64,000 nucleotides of DNA, from NCBI RefSeq assembly GCF_009176305.1, contig NZ_BLAJ01000003.1, positions 248,001-312,000 on the forward strand, given 5' to 3'. Shown one piece after another: positions 15,088 through 24,808 of the stretch. Source of the stretch: Martinezella dioscoreae. Lineage in GTDB: Bacteria > Pseudomonadota > Alphaproteobacteria > Rhizobiales > Rhizobiaceae. The notes under the pieces are model-generated. The model saw only the letters and a list, made by a program, of their open reading frames with translations. It was not told the origin of the DNA and did no database searches. The translations under genes and the position numbers were made by a program. How positions within the stretch are numbered: position 1 is the stretch's first letter; each line of letters begins with the position of its first letter.

Positions 15088-17736
15088 ATGCGCACAGACA
15101 CCGGCCAGATCGTCAATCTGGCAGACTATCGTCCCACCGACTTCGTTCTGGAACGCGTGGACCTCACCTTCGATCTGCATCCGACCGAGACCAAAGTGGA
15201 GGCACGGCTGATCTTCCATCGGCGCGAAGGTATCGATCCCAAGGCACCCCTGGTGCTCGATGGCGACGAGCTGTTGCTCTCCGGCCTGCTGCTCGATCAG
15301 GCGGAGCTGCCTGTCGCGCAATATGACGCCACGCCTGAAAGCCTCACGGTTCGCGATCTGCCGGAAAGCACGCCCTTCGAGCTGACGATCACGACCGTGA
15401 TCAACCCGGAAGCCAACACGCAGCTGATGGGTCTCTATCGCACCGGCGGCATTTATTGCACGCAGTGCGAGGCCGAAGGCTTCCGCCGTATCACCTATTT
15501 CCCCGACCGGCCGGATGTTCTCGCCCCCTATACGGTCAACATCATCGCCGACAAGGCCGCCAATCCGCTGCTGCTGTCGAACGGCAATTTCCTCGGCGGC
15601 GCCGGCTATGGTGAAGGCAAGCATTTCGCCGCCTGGTTCGATCCGCACCCGAAGCCGAGCTATCTCTTCGCGCTCGTCGCTGGCGATCTTGGTGTCGTCG
15701 AAGACATGTTCATCACAATGTCCGGCCGTGAGGTCGCACTGAAGATCTATGTCGAGCACGGCAAGGAGCCGCGTGCGACCTACGCCATGGATGCGCTGAA
15801 GCGCTCGATGAAGTGGGACGAAGAACGGTTCGGCCGCGAATACGATCTCGACATCTTCATGATCGTCGCGGTATCGGACTTCAACATGGGGGCGATGGAG
15901 AATAAGGGCCTCAACGTCTTCAACGACAAATACGTTCTGGCCGATCCCGAGACGGCAACCGATGCCGATTACGCCAATATCGAAGCCATCATCGCCCACG
16001 AATATTTCCACAACTGGACGGGCAACCGCATCACCTGCCGAGACTGGTTCCAGCTCTGCCTCAAGGAAGGCTTGACCGTCTATCGCGATCACGAGTTTTC
16101 CGCCGATCAACGTTCGCGTCCCGTCAAGCGGATTGCCGAAGTCCGTCACCTGAAGTCGGAACAGTTTCCAGAGGACAGCGGGCCGCTTGCCCATCCGGTA
16201 CGGCCGACGACATACCGTGAAATCAATAACTTCTATACGACGACCGTCTATGAGAAGGGCAGCGAAGTCACACGCATGATCGCGACGCTGCTCGGCCGCG
16301 ATCTCTTCAAGAAGGGCATGGACCTCTATTTCGATCGGCATGACGGACAGGCTGTCACGATCGAAGATTTCGTCAGATGTTTCGAGGATGTCAGCGGTCG
16401 CGATCTCACACAGTTTTCGCTGTGGTATCACCAAGCCGGCACGCCGCTCGTCACGGCATCCGGCGCCTATGATGCCGATGCCAAGACGTTCACCCTGTCG
16501 CTCGAGCAGATGGTGCCGGCGACGCCGGGCCAGACCGTGAAGAAGCCGATGCACATTCCGCTACGCATGGGCTTGCTCGCCGAAGACGGCACGATCATCA
16601 CGCCCGCGTCCGTTACCGGGGCAGAGCTCACCGACGATGTCCTGCATCTGACGAAGCAGGCGCAGACCGTGACATTCCACGGCATTCCCTCGCGGCCAGT
16701 TCTTTCGCTCAATCGCAGCTTCTCGACGCCGATCAACTTGCAATTCAGCCAGAGCACCCAGGACCTTGCACTGATTGCTCGCTACGAGACCGATCATTTC
16801 GCCCGCTGGCAGGCGCTGATCGATCTTGGCCTGCCGAACCTCTTGCAGGCGGCGCGCGATATACGCCAAGGCACCGATATCACTTGCGATTCTGCCTTCA
16901 CCGAGGCGCTGCTCGCAGCCGCAGCCGACGAAAGCCTGGAGCCGGCATTCCGCGCTCAGGCACTCGCCCTGCCCAGCGAGGCCGATATCGCCCGCGAACT
17001 CGGCGGCAATAACGACCCCGATGCCATTCACGCCGCGCGCCAGACGATCATCAAGCGGGTCGCGGAAGCTGGAAAGCATGTCTTCACCGCCCTCTATGAC
17101 AGCATGCAGACGTCCGGCCCCTTTACCCCGGATTCGGCAAGCGCCGGTCGCCGCGCCTTGCGCAATACGGCACTGAGCTATCTCTCGCAGCTGGACGAGA
17201 CGCCAGCGAGAGCAAAGGCCGCCTATGACGCGGCGAACAACATGACCGATCTCAGTGCGGCACTGACCATTCTGGCGCAGCGCTTCCCGGATGCTGCCGA
17301 GACGGCGGCAGCGCTTGCGCATTTCCGCGACCGCTTCGCAGACAATGCGCTCGTCATCGACAAGTGGCTCGCCATTCAGGCCGCGATTCCTGGCGCCGGC
17401 GCGCTGGAGCGCATTCGGCTGCTCATGGGGACACCGCTGTTCAAGCGCACCAATCCGAACCGCGTGCGGGCGCTGATCGGCACCTTCGCCTTCGCGAACC
17501 CGACCGGCTTTGGTCGCGTAGATGGAGCCGGATACAATTTCCTGGCCGACGAGATCCTCGAAATCGATCAGCGCAATCCGCAGCTTGCGGCACGCATCCT
17601 GACTTCGATGCGCTCCTGGCGCCTGTTGGAGCCGGTGCGGGCCGACCATGCCCGCGCGGCGCTGATGCGGATCGAGCGCGCAGGCGGTCTTTCGACCGAC
17701 GTGCGCGACATCGTCGAACGTATCCTCAAGGAGTGA
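15088..17736 (+). CDS. pepN: Aminopeptidase N (M1 zinc metallopeptidase)
   Basis: An 882-residue protein of the length of bacterial PepN. The exopeptidase motif G-A-M-E-N lies at 268-272. The zinc site is H-E-Y-F-H at 304-308, with the third ligand E327 in L-K-E-G-L. The C-terminal half is the helical domain seen in E. coli-type PepN. It is cytoplasmic with no signal peptide, and removes N-terminal residues from peptides during protein turnover. ATG 15088 has AGGA at 15078-15081. A 492-codon antisense frame overlaps and is rejected. Position next to a PleC-like kinase is, as far as I recall, conserved in rhizobia. Confidence 0.96.
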   Translation: MRTDTGQIVNLADYRPTDFVLERVDLTFDLHPTETKVEARLIFHRREGIDPKAPLVLDGDELLLSGLLLDQAELPVAQYDATPESLTVRDLPESTPFELTITTVINPEANTQLMGLYRTGGIYCTQCEAEGFRRITYFPDRPDVLAPYTVNIIADKAANPLLLSNGNFLGGAGYGEGKHFAAWFDPHPKPSYLFALVAGDLGVVEDMFITMSGREVALKIYVEHGKEPRATYAMDALKRSMKWDEERFGREYDLDIFMIVAVSDFNMGAMENKGLNVFNDKYVLADPETATDADYANIEAIIAHEYFHNWTGNRITCRDWFQLCLKEGLTVYRDHEFSADQRSRPVKRIAEVRHLKSEQFPEDSGPLAHPVRPTTYREINNFYTTTVYEKGSEVTRMIATLLGRDLFKKGMDLYFDRHDGQAVTIEDFVRCFEDVSGRDLTQFSLWYHQAGTPLVTASGAYDADAKTFTLSLEQMVPATPGQTVKKPMHIPLRMGLLAEDGTIITPASVTGAELTDDVLHLTKQAQTVTFHGIPSRPVLSLNRSFSTPINLQFSQSTQDLALIARYETDHFARWQALIDLGLPNLLQAARDIRQGTDITCDSAFTEALLAAAADESLEPAFRAQALALPSEADIARELGGNNDPDAIHAARQTIIKRVAEAGKHVFTALYDSMQTSGPFTPDSASAGRRALRNTALSYLSQLDETPARAKAAYDAANNMTDLSAALTILAQRFPDAAETAAALAHFRDRFADNALVIDKWLAIQAAIPGAGALERIRLLMGTPLFKRTNPNRVRALIGTFAFANPTGFGRVDGAGYNFLADEILEIDQRNPQLAARILTSMRSWRLLEPVRADHARAALMRIERAGGLSTDVRDIVERILKE

Positions 17737-17857
17737 TTTCGATCGCCCGGTGCGCCGATTTCGAGGGCTGATTTGCATCCGCCTTTTCAGCTTCAACGAG
17801 TCCCGAAAGCATGCAACTTACCGCTGCGTGTGCAAAATATGCTGAAATCGCAGATGG

Positions 17858-17873
17858 TTAAGAAAGTTTTACC
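17858..17873 (+). promoter_or_regulatory. CtrA-like binding box upstream of the PleC-like kinase gene
   Basis: TTAA (17858-17861), seven bases, then TTACC (17869-17873). This differs at one position from the alphaproteobacterial CtrA consensus TTAA-N7-TTAAC. It lies about 93 bases before the first possible start of the kinase gene, a plausible promoter distance. CtrA control is inferred from the motif and from PleC's place in the CtrA network. Confidence 0.4.
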
Positions 17874-17965
17874 GCACCCTCTGGACAAGCCGAATCACGA
17901 ATGATTCATTAGGGCAGATTCGGGCGAGCGGCGCAGCGAATCACACGAGGGACAAGGCTAAAGCG

Positions 17966-20281
17966 ATGGTGGACGTGCGGCGGGCAACCGCGGCCGATGG
18001 ACGGCTGCGTGTTAATTTCGACGGTCTGAAATCCTGGCATAGCGGCGTTACCGATCGAACCGGAGTGCGGATGGAGACGATTTCGCGTCGTTTTCCGCAG
18101 ACGGAGCATATTCTCAAGCGCATCATTCCCGTCCTCATCGTTTCCTTCCTTATGGTCGTTGCCGCATCGCATTTCTTCGGCATGATCACGGAGCATAGCC
18201 GGATGGCGGCGGCCGCCCGCCGAACGACCTCTCTTTCCATCGCCGCCGCATCCGCCGCCTTTTCGAATGACGCCAGCCTGTTCCAGGCGGGAGACCGCAG
18301 CGGCGCAGAACGGAAACTGGCCTCCTATCTGCCGCAGGATCGACTGGACACCGGTGCTTTCGTCCTGTTGGTGCAGGCAAGCGGCCGGGTGTTCGGCTCA
18401 TCGGCCGCCGGCTCAGGCTATATCGGAATGCTCGTCTCCGACTTCTTTCCCGAAGTGACGGCCATCCGCAGTTTTGGCGACCATGCCGGCGTAATCGAGA
18501 CCATGATTGGCGGCGAGCCCTTCTACGCAGCCATTTCCCTGATCGGCGACAAGGGTGATTTCATTCTGTCGGCTGCATCGATGGATCAGATCGACAAGCT
18601 CTGGCGCGACGAGCTGACGCTGAACGTCACACTGTTTGCCGGCATATCCTCCATCCTGCTCGTCATCCTCTACGCCTATTATACGCAGGTGAAACGCGCC
18701 CGGGACGCCGACGAAATCTTCCTCGAATCCAACCTGCGGGTCGAGACCGCACTGTCGCGCGGGCGCTGCGGTCTTTGGGATTTCGATTTCACCAGCCGCC
18801 AATTCTTCTGGTCGCGGTCGATGTACGACATGCTCGGGCTGCCGGTCGCCGACAAGCCACTCGCCTTCACGGATGCGGCACGGCTGATGCATCCGGATGA
18901 TAACAGCCTGCATATGCTTGCCCGCACAGTCACCCGCGGCAATGCCGGCCAGGTGGACCAGATCCTCCGTATCCGCCACGCCAAAGGGCATTATGTCTGG
19001 ATGCGCGCCCGCGCCCAGGTAATCCGCACCAATTCCGGCCGCGTCCACATGATCGGCATCGCGATGGACGTGACCGAACAGCACCGGCTGGCGCAGCGCT
19101 ATGCCGAAGCCGACCAGCGGCTGGCCGATGCCATCGAGTGCACCTCCGAAGCCTTCGTGCTGTGGGACAAAAACGATCGCTTGGTCATGTGCAACGCCCA
19201 TTTCCAGCAGGCTTATGGCCTGCCGGACAATGTGCTCGTTCCCGGCACCGAACGCGCCGTCGTCAATGCCGCTGCCGCGCGACCGGTCATCGAGCGCCGC
19301 ATTGTCGATCCCGGCCGCTCCAACCACTCGCAGACGACGGAAGTCCAGCTTGCCGACGAGCGCTGGCTGCAGATCAATGAGCGTCGCACCCGCGACGGTG
19401 GCCTTGTCTCCGTCGGTACCGACATCACACAGCTCAAGCGCAATCAGGAGCGCCTTCGCGACTCCGAGCGCCGGCTGATGGCGACGATCAACGATCTCTC
19501 CGCATCGCGGCAGATCCTGGAGAAGCAAAAGGCGGAGCTTTCGACCGCCAACGCCAATTATCTCGCCGAGAAGGAGCGCGCCGAAGCCGCCAACAGGGCC
19601 AAATCGGAATTCCTCGCCAACATGTCGCATGAACTGCGCACGCCGCTCAACGCCATTCTCGGCTTCTCGGAGATCTTGCAGGACCAGATGTTCGGTCCGC
19701 TCGGCTCGGCCCGCTACAACGAATATGCCAAGGACATTCACGACAGCGGCAAGCATCTGCTCAACGTCATCAACGACATTCTCGACATGTCGAAGATCGA
19801 AGCCGGGCACATGAAGCTCTCCTGCGAGCGGATCAATCTCGCACCGCTCATCGAGGAATGCCTGCGCTTCACCCGCATTCCGGCCGCACAGAAGAACATT
19901 CTCGTCGAGCAGGATATTTCCTCCGAGATCAAGCTCAATGCCGACCGGCGGGCGATGAAGCAGATCGTGCTAAACCTGCTCTCCAATGCCGTGAAATTCA
20001 CCAATGACGGCGGCCGCATCGCGGTTCGCACACGCAGGGTCGACGATGCCGTCATGCTCGTCATCGCCGACACCGGTATCGGCATTCCGAAATCGGCGCT
20101 CAGCAAGATCGGCCAGCCCTTCGAACAGGTGCAGAGCCAATATGCCAAGAGCAAGGGAGGCTCCGGCCTGGGGCTTGCCATTTCCAGATCACTGACCGCG
20201 CTGCATCAAGGCCGCATGCGCATCCGCTCGCGCGAAGGTATCGGCACGGTGATCGCAATCCGCATCCCGGATCAGAGCTGA
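17966..20281 (+). CDS. pleC: PAS-domain membrane sensor histidine kinase, PleC-like
   Basis: A protein of up to 771 residues. ATG 18071, with GGAG at 18061, would give 736 and is a fair alternative start. A transmembrane helix (about 52-72) precedes a periplasmic region (about 75-215) and a second helix (about 220-240). PAS/PAC segments (about 255-375 and 385-490) and a coiled coil follow. The H-box S-H-E-L-R-T-P-L-N-A-I-L has H555. The catalytic domain has N-A-V-K-F-T, D-T-G-I-G-I and G-G-S-G-L-G-L. The H-box context (G-P-L-G-S-A-R-Y, D-I-L-D-M-S-K-I-E-A-G) is the PleC/DivJ/PdhS type that sets DivK phosphorylation. The symbol rests on this and on the pepN-pleC-glnE order; PleC versus a paralogue is not proven. 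Confidence 0.75.
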   Translation: MVDVRRATAADGRLRVNFDGLKSWHSGVTDRTGVRMETISRRFPQTEHILKRIIPVLIVSFLMVVAASHFFGMITEHSRMAAAARRTTSLSIAAASAAFSNDASLFQAGDRSGAERKLASYLPQDRLDTGAFVLLVQASGRVFGSSAAGSGYIGMLVSDFFPEVTAIRSFGDHAGVIETMIGGEPFYAAISLIGDKGDFILSAASMDQIDKLWRDELTLNVTLFAGISSILLVILYAYYTQVKRARDADEIFLESNLRVETALSRGRCGLWDFDFTSRQFFWSRSMYDMLGLPVADKPLAFTDAARLMHPDDNSLHMLARTVTRGNAGQVDQILRIRHAKGHYVWMRARAQVIRTNSGRVHMIGIAMDVTEQHRLAQRYAEADQRLADAIECTSEAFVLWDKNDRLVMCNAHFQQAYGLPDNVLVPGTERAVVNAAAARPVIERRIVDPGRSNHSQTTEVQLADERWLQINERRTRDGGLVSVGTDITQLKRNQERLRDSERRLMATINDLSASRQILEKQKAELSTANANYLAEKERAEAANRAKSEFLANMSHELRTPLNAILGFSEILQDQMFGPLGSARYNEYAKDIHDSGKHLLNVINDILDMSKIEAGHMKLSCERINLAPLIEECLRFTRIPAAQKNILVEQDISSEIKLNADRRAMKQIVLNLLSNAVKFTNDGGRIAVRTRRVDDAVMLVIADTGIGIPKSALSKIGQPFEQVQSQYAKSKGGSGLGLAISRSLTALHQGRMRIRSREGIGTVIAIRIPDQS

Positions 20282-23239
20282 TCAGCTTCCGACTGTTGTC
20301 TGGAATACTTTCCGAACGGCCTTCGACAGGCGCTTCAGCTCCGCTTCCAGCGTGCGGATATCCGGGCAATCGCCGGCGCGGCCAACCAGCTCGATCAGGC
20401 CGGAAGGCGTGTTTTTCGGATCGAACGGGCCATCGATGCAAAGGCGGATAAGCTGCGACACTTCCGTATAGAGCTGCAGAGCTTCCAGGCAGACGTCCAG
20501 ATCGTTGCGATCCATCAGGCTGCCGCCGAGCAGTTTCAACGCTTCGGCGGTGCTGAGGCCGTTTGCATCGATGCCAACGCCGCGAACCGACGCGATCAGC
20601 CGCAGATATTGCGCGATGAATTCGATATCGATCAGGCCGCCGGGGATCAGTTTCAGATCCCAGATGCTTTCCGGCGGCTTTTCCTGTTCGATCAGGGCAC
20701 GCATCTCGCGAACATCCTTAGCGATCCTGGCGACATCTCTCTTTGTCGAAAGAACCTCGCCTATGACGCGCTCCGCATCGTTCACCAGCTTCTCGTCGCC
20801 GCAGATCAGGCGCGACCGCGACAGCGCCATATGCTCCCACGTCCAGGCTTCCTCGCGCTGGTACTTCTCGAAGGAGTTGATGCGCGTGGCGACCGGCCCC
20901 TTGTTGCCGGAGGGACGCAAGCGCATGTCCACCTCATAGAGCACGCCCTCGGCCGTCGGTGCAGAGAGGGCCGCGATCAGGCGCTGCGTGATACGCGTGA
21001 AATATCGCGTGGCATCGAGCGACTTCGGACCATCGGATTCGCTGGCTGCGTCGTCGTAATCGTAAAGCAGGATGATATCGATATCGGAACCAGCCGAGAG
21101 CTCGAAACTGCCAAGTTTGCCCATTCCGACTATGGCAACTCGCCCGCCGGGATAGTCCCCATGCGCCGCCCGAATTTCCTTCATGACGGCGTCCAGTGCC
21201 GCCTCAACGATGAGATCGGCAAGATAAGTAAAGGCGCGTGCCGCCATGACCCCGCCGATTGCACCCGTCAACAGGCGAATGCCGATCAGGAAACGCTGTT
21301 CGGAGGCAAAGATGCGCAAGAGATCGAGCGTCTCTTCATAATGCCGTGCCGGGGCAAGAAAGCTCTGGAGGCGCTCTGCCAGATAGTCGCGCGTCGGCAA
21401 TTCCGCCATCAGCGTTGGATCCAGCATGCCGTCAAAGACATGCGGCTTGGCCGCGATGATCTCGGCAAGTCGCGGCGCCGACGACATAATGTTGACGATG
21501 AGCGAGAGAAGCGCCGGATTGTTCCCGAGCAGCGAGAAGAGCTGTATGCCTGCCGGCAGGCCGGAAATGAAGCTGTCGAAGCGCAACAAAGCCTTGTCGG
21601 CACGCTTGCTTTCGCCAAAGACTCGCAGCAGCTCCGGCGTCAGTTCCGTCAACCGTTCTCGTGCCTCTACCGATTGCGTCGCGCGATATCGACCGTAGTG
21701 CCAGGTGCGGATGACGTTGGCGATGTCAGACGGGCGATCGAAGCCAAGACGGCGTAGAGTCTCCAGGGTATCGGGATCGTCGCCCTGGCCGGTAAAGACC
21801 AGATTGCCGGTTTCGCTCGATAGTTTGGTTTCCTGTTCGAACAGGCGCGCATAGCGGCGCTCGACGGCTTTCAACGTCGTCACCAGCGTTTCGGAAAAAG
21901 CCGACACGTCGGCAAAACCCATCATGTAGGCGATGCGGCGGAGTTCGGCATCGGTTTCCGGCAACAGATGCGTCTGCTCGTCGCGCACCATCTGGATGCG
22001 ATGCTCGACGTCGCGCAGAAACCAATAGGCCGTCACCAGTTCGTCGCGCGTTTCCGCATCGATCCACTTCGCCTCGGTCAGCTCGAAAAGCGTCTCCTCC
22101 GTCGATCGGCTGCGCAGAGACGGCATGCGACCGCCAGCAATCAGCTGCTGCGTCTGCACGAAGAACTCAATCTCGCGAATGCCGCCGCGGCCAAGCTTGA
22201 CGTTATGGCCTTTGACCGCGATGGCGCCGTGCCCTTTATGCGCGTGGATCTGCCGCTTGATGGAGTGGATGTCTGATATCGCGGCATAATCCAGATATTT
22301 GCGGAAGACGAAGGGCACGAGATCGCGGATGAAAGCCTGACCGGCAGCGATATCACCGCCGACGGGACGCGCCTTGATGAAGGCGGCGCGCTCCCAGTTC
22401 TGCCCCCTGCCCTCGTAATAGATCATCGCAGCGTCCACAGGGATCGCGAGCGGCGTGGAGCCGGGATCGGGACGCAGACGGAGATCGGTGCGGAAGACAT
22501 AGCCATCTGCCGTGCGCTCCTGCAGGATGCGCACCAGCCGGCGCATCAGCCGCGGGAAGATGTCGATGGCATCATCGGGATCGGGCACGATGCCTGCCGT
22601 CTCGTCGAAAAAGACAACCAGATCGATGTCGGAGGAATAGTTCAGCTCTTCGGCGCCGAGCTTGCCCATCCCGAGGACGATCAACCCGGATTTCCAGCTC
22701 GGGGCGGCGGGATCGGGAACCACGATCTTGCCGGCCTCGTGCGACGACAGCAACAGGTGATCGATCGCCGCTGAGATGGAGGCCTCCGCAAGCCTGCTCA
22801 GCCAGCGTGTCGTCACCCTGCCGTCATAGATGCGCGCGAGATCGGCAAGGGCAACGAGGAAGGCCGCACGGCGTTTGGCAATGCGCAGACGGCTCATTAC
22901 CTCAGATTCAGCAGGAGAGGCACCTTCCCCATCCGCGGGCAGCCAGGCGCGGCGAGCCTCTTCCACCAGCCCTTCGATTTGCGGCGACAGCGGCTTCTCG
23001 ATCGCGGCGACGAGGAGCGACGGTTCGAGATTGGCGATTTCGCGCAAATGAGGGGACAGGGTCAGAGCGGCGACGATGAAATCCCGCAACGCACTCTCGC
23101 CCGCAACGAGATCGGCAACGACCGGCTCCGTTCCGGCGATCTGCTTGAGATCGGCAAGCGCAGACTTCGTCTCCGTCTGGTTTAACGGCCGCAACTGCCC
23201 GGCCGGAACATCCCGCAGCAAATCGCTTTGCGTCGTCAT
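20282..23239 (-). CDS. glnE: Bifunctional glutamine synthetase adenylyltransferase/deadenylase
   Basis: A GlnE of about 985 residues with two nucleotidyltransferase domains. Each carries the G-S/A-x-D-I-D pattern: N-Y-S-S-D-I-D-L-V-V in the N-terminal deadenylase half and L-S-A-G-S-D-I-D-I-I-L in the C-terminal adenylylase half. Each is followed by a helical domain, with a PII-binding region between. It attaches AMP to glutamine synthetase when nitrogen is plentiful and removes it when scarce, under PII control. The start at 23239 was preferred to 23272 because GGGGAGAA lies just before it. The stop directly abuts that of the convergent kinase gene with no bases between. Confidence 0.95.
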   Translation of the reverse strand: MTTQSDLLRDVPAGQLRPLNQTETKSALADLKQIAGTEPVVADLVAGESALRDFIVAALTLSPHLREIANLEPSLLVAAIEKPLSPQIEGLVEEARRAWLPADGEGASPAESEVMSRLRIAKRRAAFLVALADLARIYDGRVTTRWLSRLAEASISAAIDHLLLSSHEAGKIVVPDPAAPSWKSGLIVLGMGKLGAEELNYSSDIDLVVFFDETAGIVPDPDDAIDIFPRLMRRLVRILQERTADGYVFRTDLRLRPDPGSTPLAIPVDAAMIYYEGRGQNWERAAFIKARPVGGDIAAGQAFIRDLVPFVFRKYLDYAAISDIHSIKRQIHAHKGHGAIAVKGHNVKLGRGGIREIEFFVQTQQLIAGGRMPSLRSRSTEETLFELTEAKWIDAETRDELVTAYWFLRDVEHRIQMVRDEQTHLLPETDAELRRIAYMMGFADVSAFSETLVTTLKAVERRYARLFEQETKLSSETGNLVFTGQGDDPDTLETLRRLGFDRPSDIANVIRTWHYGRYRATQSVEARERLTELTPELLRVFGESKRADKALLRFDSFISGLPAGIQLFSLLGNNPALLSLIVNIMSSAPRLAEIIAAKPHVFDGMLDPTLMAELPTRDYLAERLQSFLAPARHYEETLDLLRIFASEQRFLIGIRLLTGAIGGVMAARAFTYLADLIVEAALDAVMKEIRAAHGDYPGGRVAIVGMGKLGSFELSAGSDIDIILLYDYDDAASESDGPKSLDATRYFTRITQRLIAALSAPTAEGVLYEVDMRLRPSGNKGPVATRINSFEKYQREEAWTWEHMALSRSRLICGDEKLVNDAERVIGEVLSTKRDVARIAKDVREMRALIEQEKPPESIWDLKLIPGGLIDIEFIAQYLRLIASVRGVGIDANGLSTAEALKLLGGSLMDRNDLDVCLEALQLYTEVSQLIRLCIDGPFDPKNTPSGLIELVGRAGDCPDIRTLEAELKRLSKAVRKVFQTTVGS

Positions 23240-23266
23240 GCAGTTCTCCCCAACAGCAAGCGGATA

Positions 23267-23380
23267 GAGCATGATGCCGAAAAGTATGAGCGGTTTTCGG
23301 ATAACATCATGCTCTACTTCTTTGACGCTAGAGCGGATTCAGATTTCAGGTCGTTTCGACCTAAAATCATCCGGCTCTAG
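23267..23380. repeat. RIME-like double-palindrome intergenic repeat
   Basis: Two large imperfect palindromes stand side by side. The first (23267-23316) is bounded by AGAGCATGATG and its complement, with an inner CCGAAAA/TTTTCGG pair. The second (23330-23380) is bounded by TAGAGC and its near complement, with inner AGGTCG/CGACCT. This matches the rhizobial intergenic mosaic elements, about 100 bp with two palindromes, that are scattered in Rhizobium and Sinorhizobium genomes. It sits between the two-component operon and glnE and may act as a terminator or RNA stability element. Confidence 0.75.
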
Positions 23381-23392
23381 TGCAGGATTAAC

Positions 23393-24808
23393 CTATTGTT
23401 TCTGCATGGGGAAGATCATGGTGACCGTTAATCCCTTCGCGTCGGGACTGTCGGGGACCGTATCGGAAAGCTCAAGCCGACCGCCATGCAGCTCCATGAC
23501 AGCCTCCACCAGTGCAAGGCCGAGGCCTGTTCCCGGCTTCGAGCGGCTTTCGTCCAGACGGAAGAAACGCTTGACCACATCGGCACGTTGATGGGCGGGA
23601 ATGCCTGGCCCATGATCGGCGACCGCGAGCGTCACGGCGTCGTTGGTGCGCGCCAGCTTGAAGGTGATCGTCTGCTCGCCGTTGCAGCCCGTCGCATATT
23701 TGAGGGCATTGTCGATGAGATTGAAGAGTGCCTGACCGATCAGCTCGCGATTGCCCTGAATTTCGACATTCGGCTCGATATCGGCCGTCAGCGTCAGACC
23801 CGCCTCTTCTGCGACCGGCTCATAGAGTTCGGCGGTATCGGCGACGATGGAAGAGAGATCGACTTCAGTCATTTCCGCCGCTACCGACCCCGCCTCGACG
23901 CGGGAAATCATCAGAAGGGCATTGAAGGTGCGAATCAGCTGATCGGATTCGCCGATAATGCCCTCAAGGGCGACACGACGCCCCTCGCTGTCGGCACTGT
24001 CGAGCGCATCGGCGGCCTTGTTGCGCAGGCGCGTCAGCGGCGTCTTGAGGTCATGAGCGATATTGTCGGAGACCTGCCGCAGCCCTTCGTTCAGCTTCTC
24101 GATGCGCTCGAGCATCGCATTCAGCGAGGCGGACATGCGGTCGAACTCATCGCCGGAACCACCGACCGGCAGCCGCTGCGAGAGATCGCCCGCCATGATC
24201 TTGCGGCTGGCATCCGTCATCCGGTCGATGCGCTTCAATGCGTTGCGGCCGATGCCGAACCAGATGACCAGTGCGCCGAGGCCCATGATCGCCAGCGCCA
24301 GCATCAGCGCCTGGCGTACCAGCACGCGGAAGCGCTCGGGCTCGCCGAGGTCGCGGCCGATCAGGATGCGCAAGCCGTTGTCGAGAATGAAAATGTTGGC
24401 AATTGCCAGATGCCGGCGCTCCGGATCATTTGCGGCGTCGGTGTACCGTTCGTAGGAGAAGGGCAACTCCGTCCAGCCGGCCTGACCGAGCACACCGGGC
24501 TGTACGGAGGCGACGTTGCCGGCCAGGATATCGCCCGATGGCCCGGCAATGACATAGAGATTGGCACCCGGCTGACGGGCGCGGCGCTCCATAGTGCGCA
24601 GAAGCAGGTTCAGACCGCCGATGTCGTAGGCGCGCTTGACCTGACTGACCTCCTGCTGGACTGCATCGCGGATCTGCCCCGTCAGCAGCCGTTCGGACAT
24701 GGCCGTGACGTAGAAGACGAGCGTCGCGGCGCAAAGCGAGAAAAGAAGGATGTAGAGGGCGGAAAGGCGGACTGCGGTGGACTTGAAGAGGACGCGGAAG
24801 CGGCTCAT
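23393..24808 (-). CDS. Two-component sensor histidine kinase (HAMP, envelope type)
   Basis: A 471-residue protein. Transmembrane helix 1 lies at about 15-37, a periplasmic sensor of about 120 residues follows, and helix 2 is at about 165-186. The HAMP domain is at about 187-240. The H-box A-H-D-L-K-T-P-L-T-R-L has H252. The HATPase domain shows N-L-I-D-N-A-L-K-Y-A and D-H-G-P-G-I-P, then G-T-G-L-G-L-A-L. Its start overlaps the stop of the upstream response regulator by four bases, so they are translationally coupled. The neighbouring degP on the same strand suggests an envelope-stress role, but a terminator separates them. The ligand is unknown. Confidence 0.92.
   Translation of the reverse strand: MSRFRVLFKSTAVRLSALYILLFSLCAATLVFYVTAMSERLLTGQIRDAVQQEVSQVKRAYDIGGLNLLLRTMERRARQPGANLYVIAGPSGDILAGNVASVQPGVLGQAGWTELPFSYERYTDAANDPERRHLAIANIFILDNGLRILIGRDLGEPERFRVLVRQALMLALAIMGLGALVIWFGIGRNALKRIDRMTDASRKIMAGDLSQRLPVGGSGDEFDRMSASLNAMLERIEKLNEGLRQVSDNIAHDLKTPLTRLRNKAADALDSADSEGRRVALEGIIGESDQLIRTFNALLMISRVEAGSVAAEMTEVDLSSIVADTAELYEPVAEEAGLTLTADIEPNVEIQGNRELIGQALFNLIDNALKYATGCNGEQTITFKLARTNDAVTLAVADHGPGIPAHQRADVVKRFFRLDESRSKPGTGLGLALVEAVMELHGGRLELSDTVPDSPDAKGLTVTMIFPMQKQ

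Noticed and set aside
15076..16554. 492-codon minus-strand open frame
   Set aside because: Antisense to pepN, which has all M1 peptidase motifs; no recognisable domain in the antisense product.
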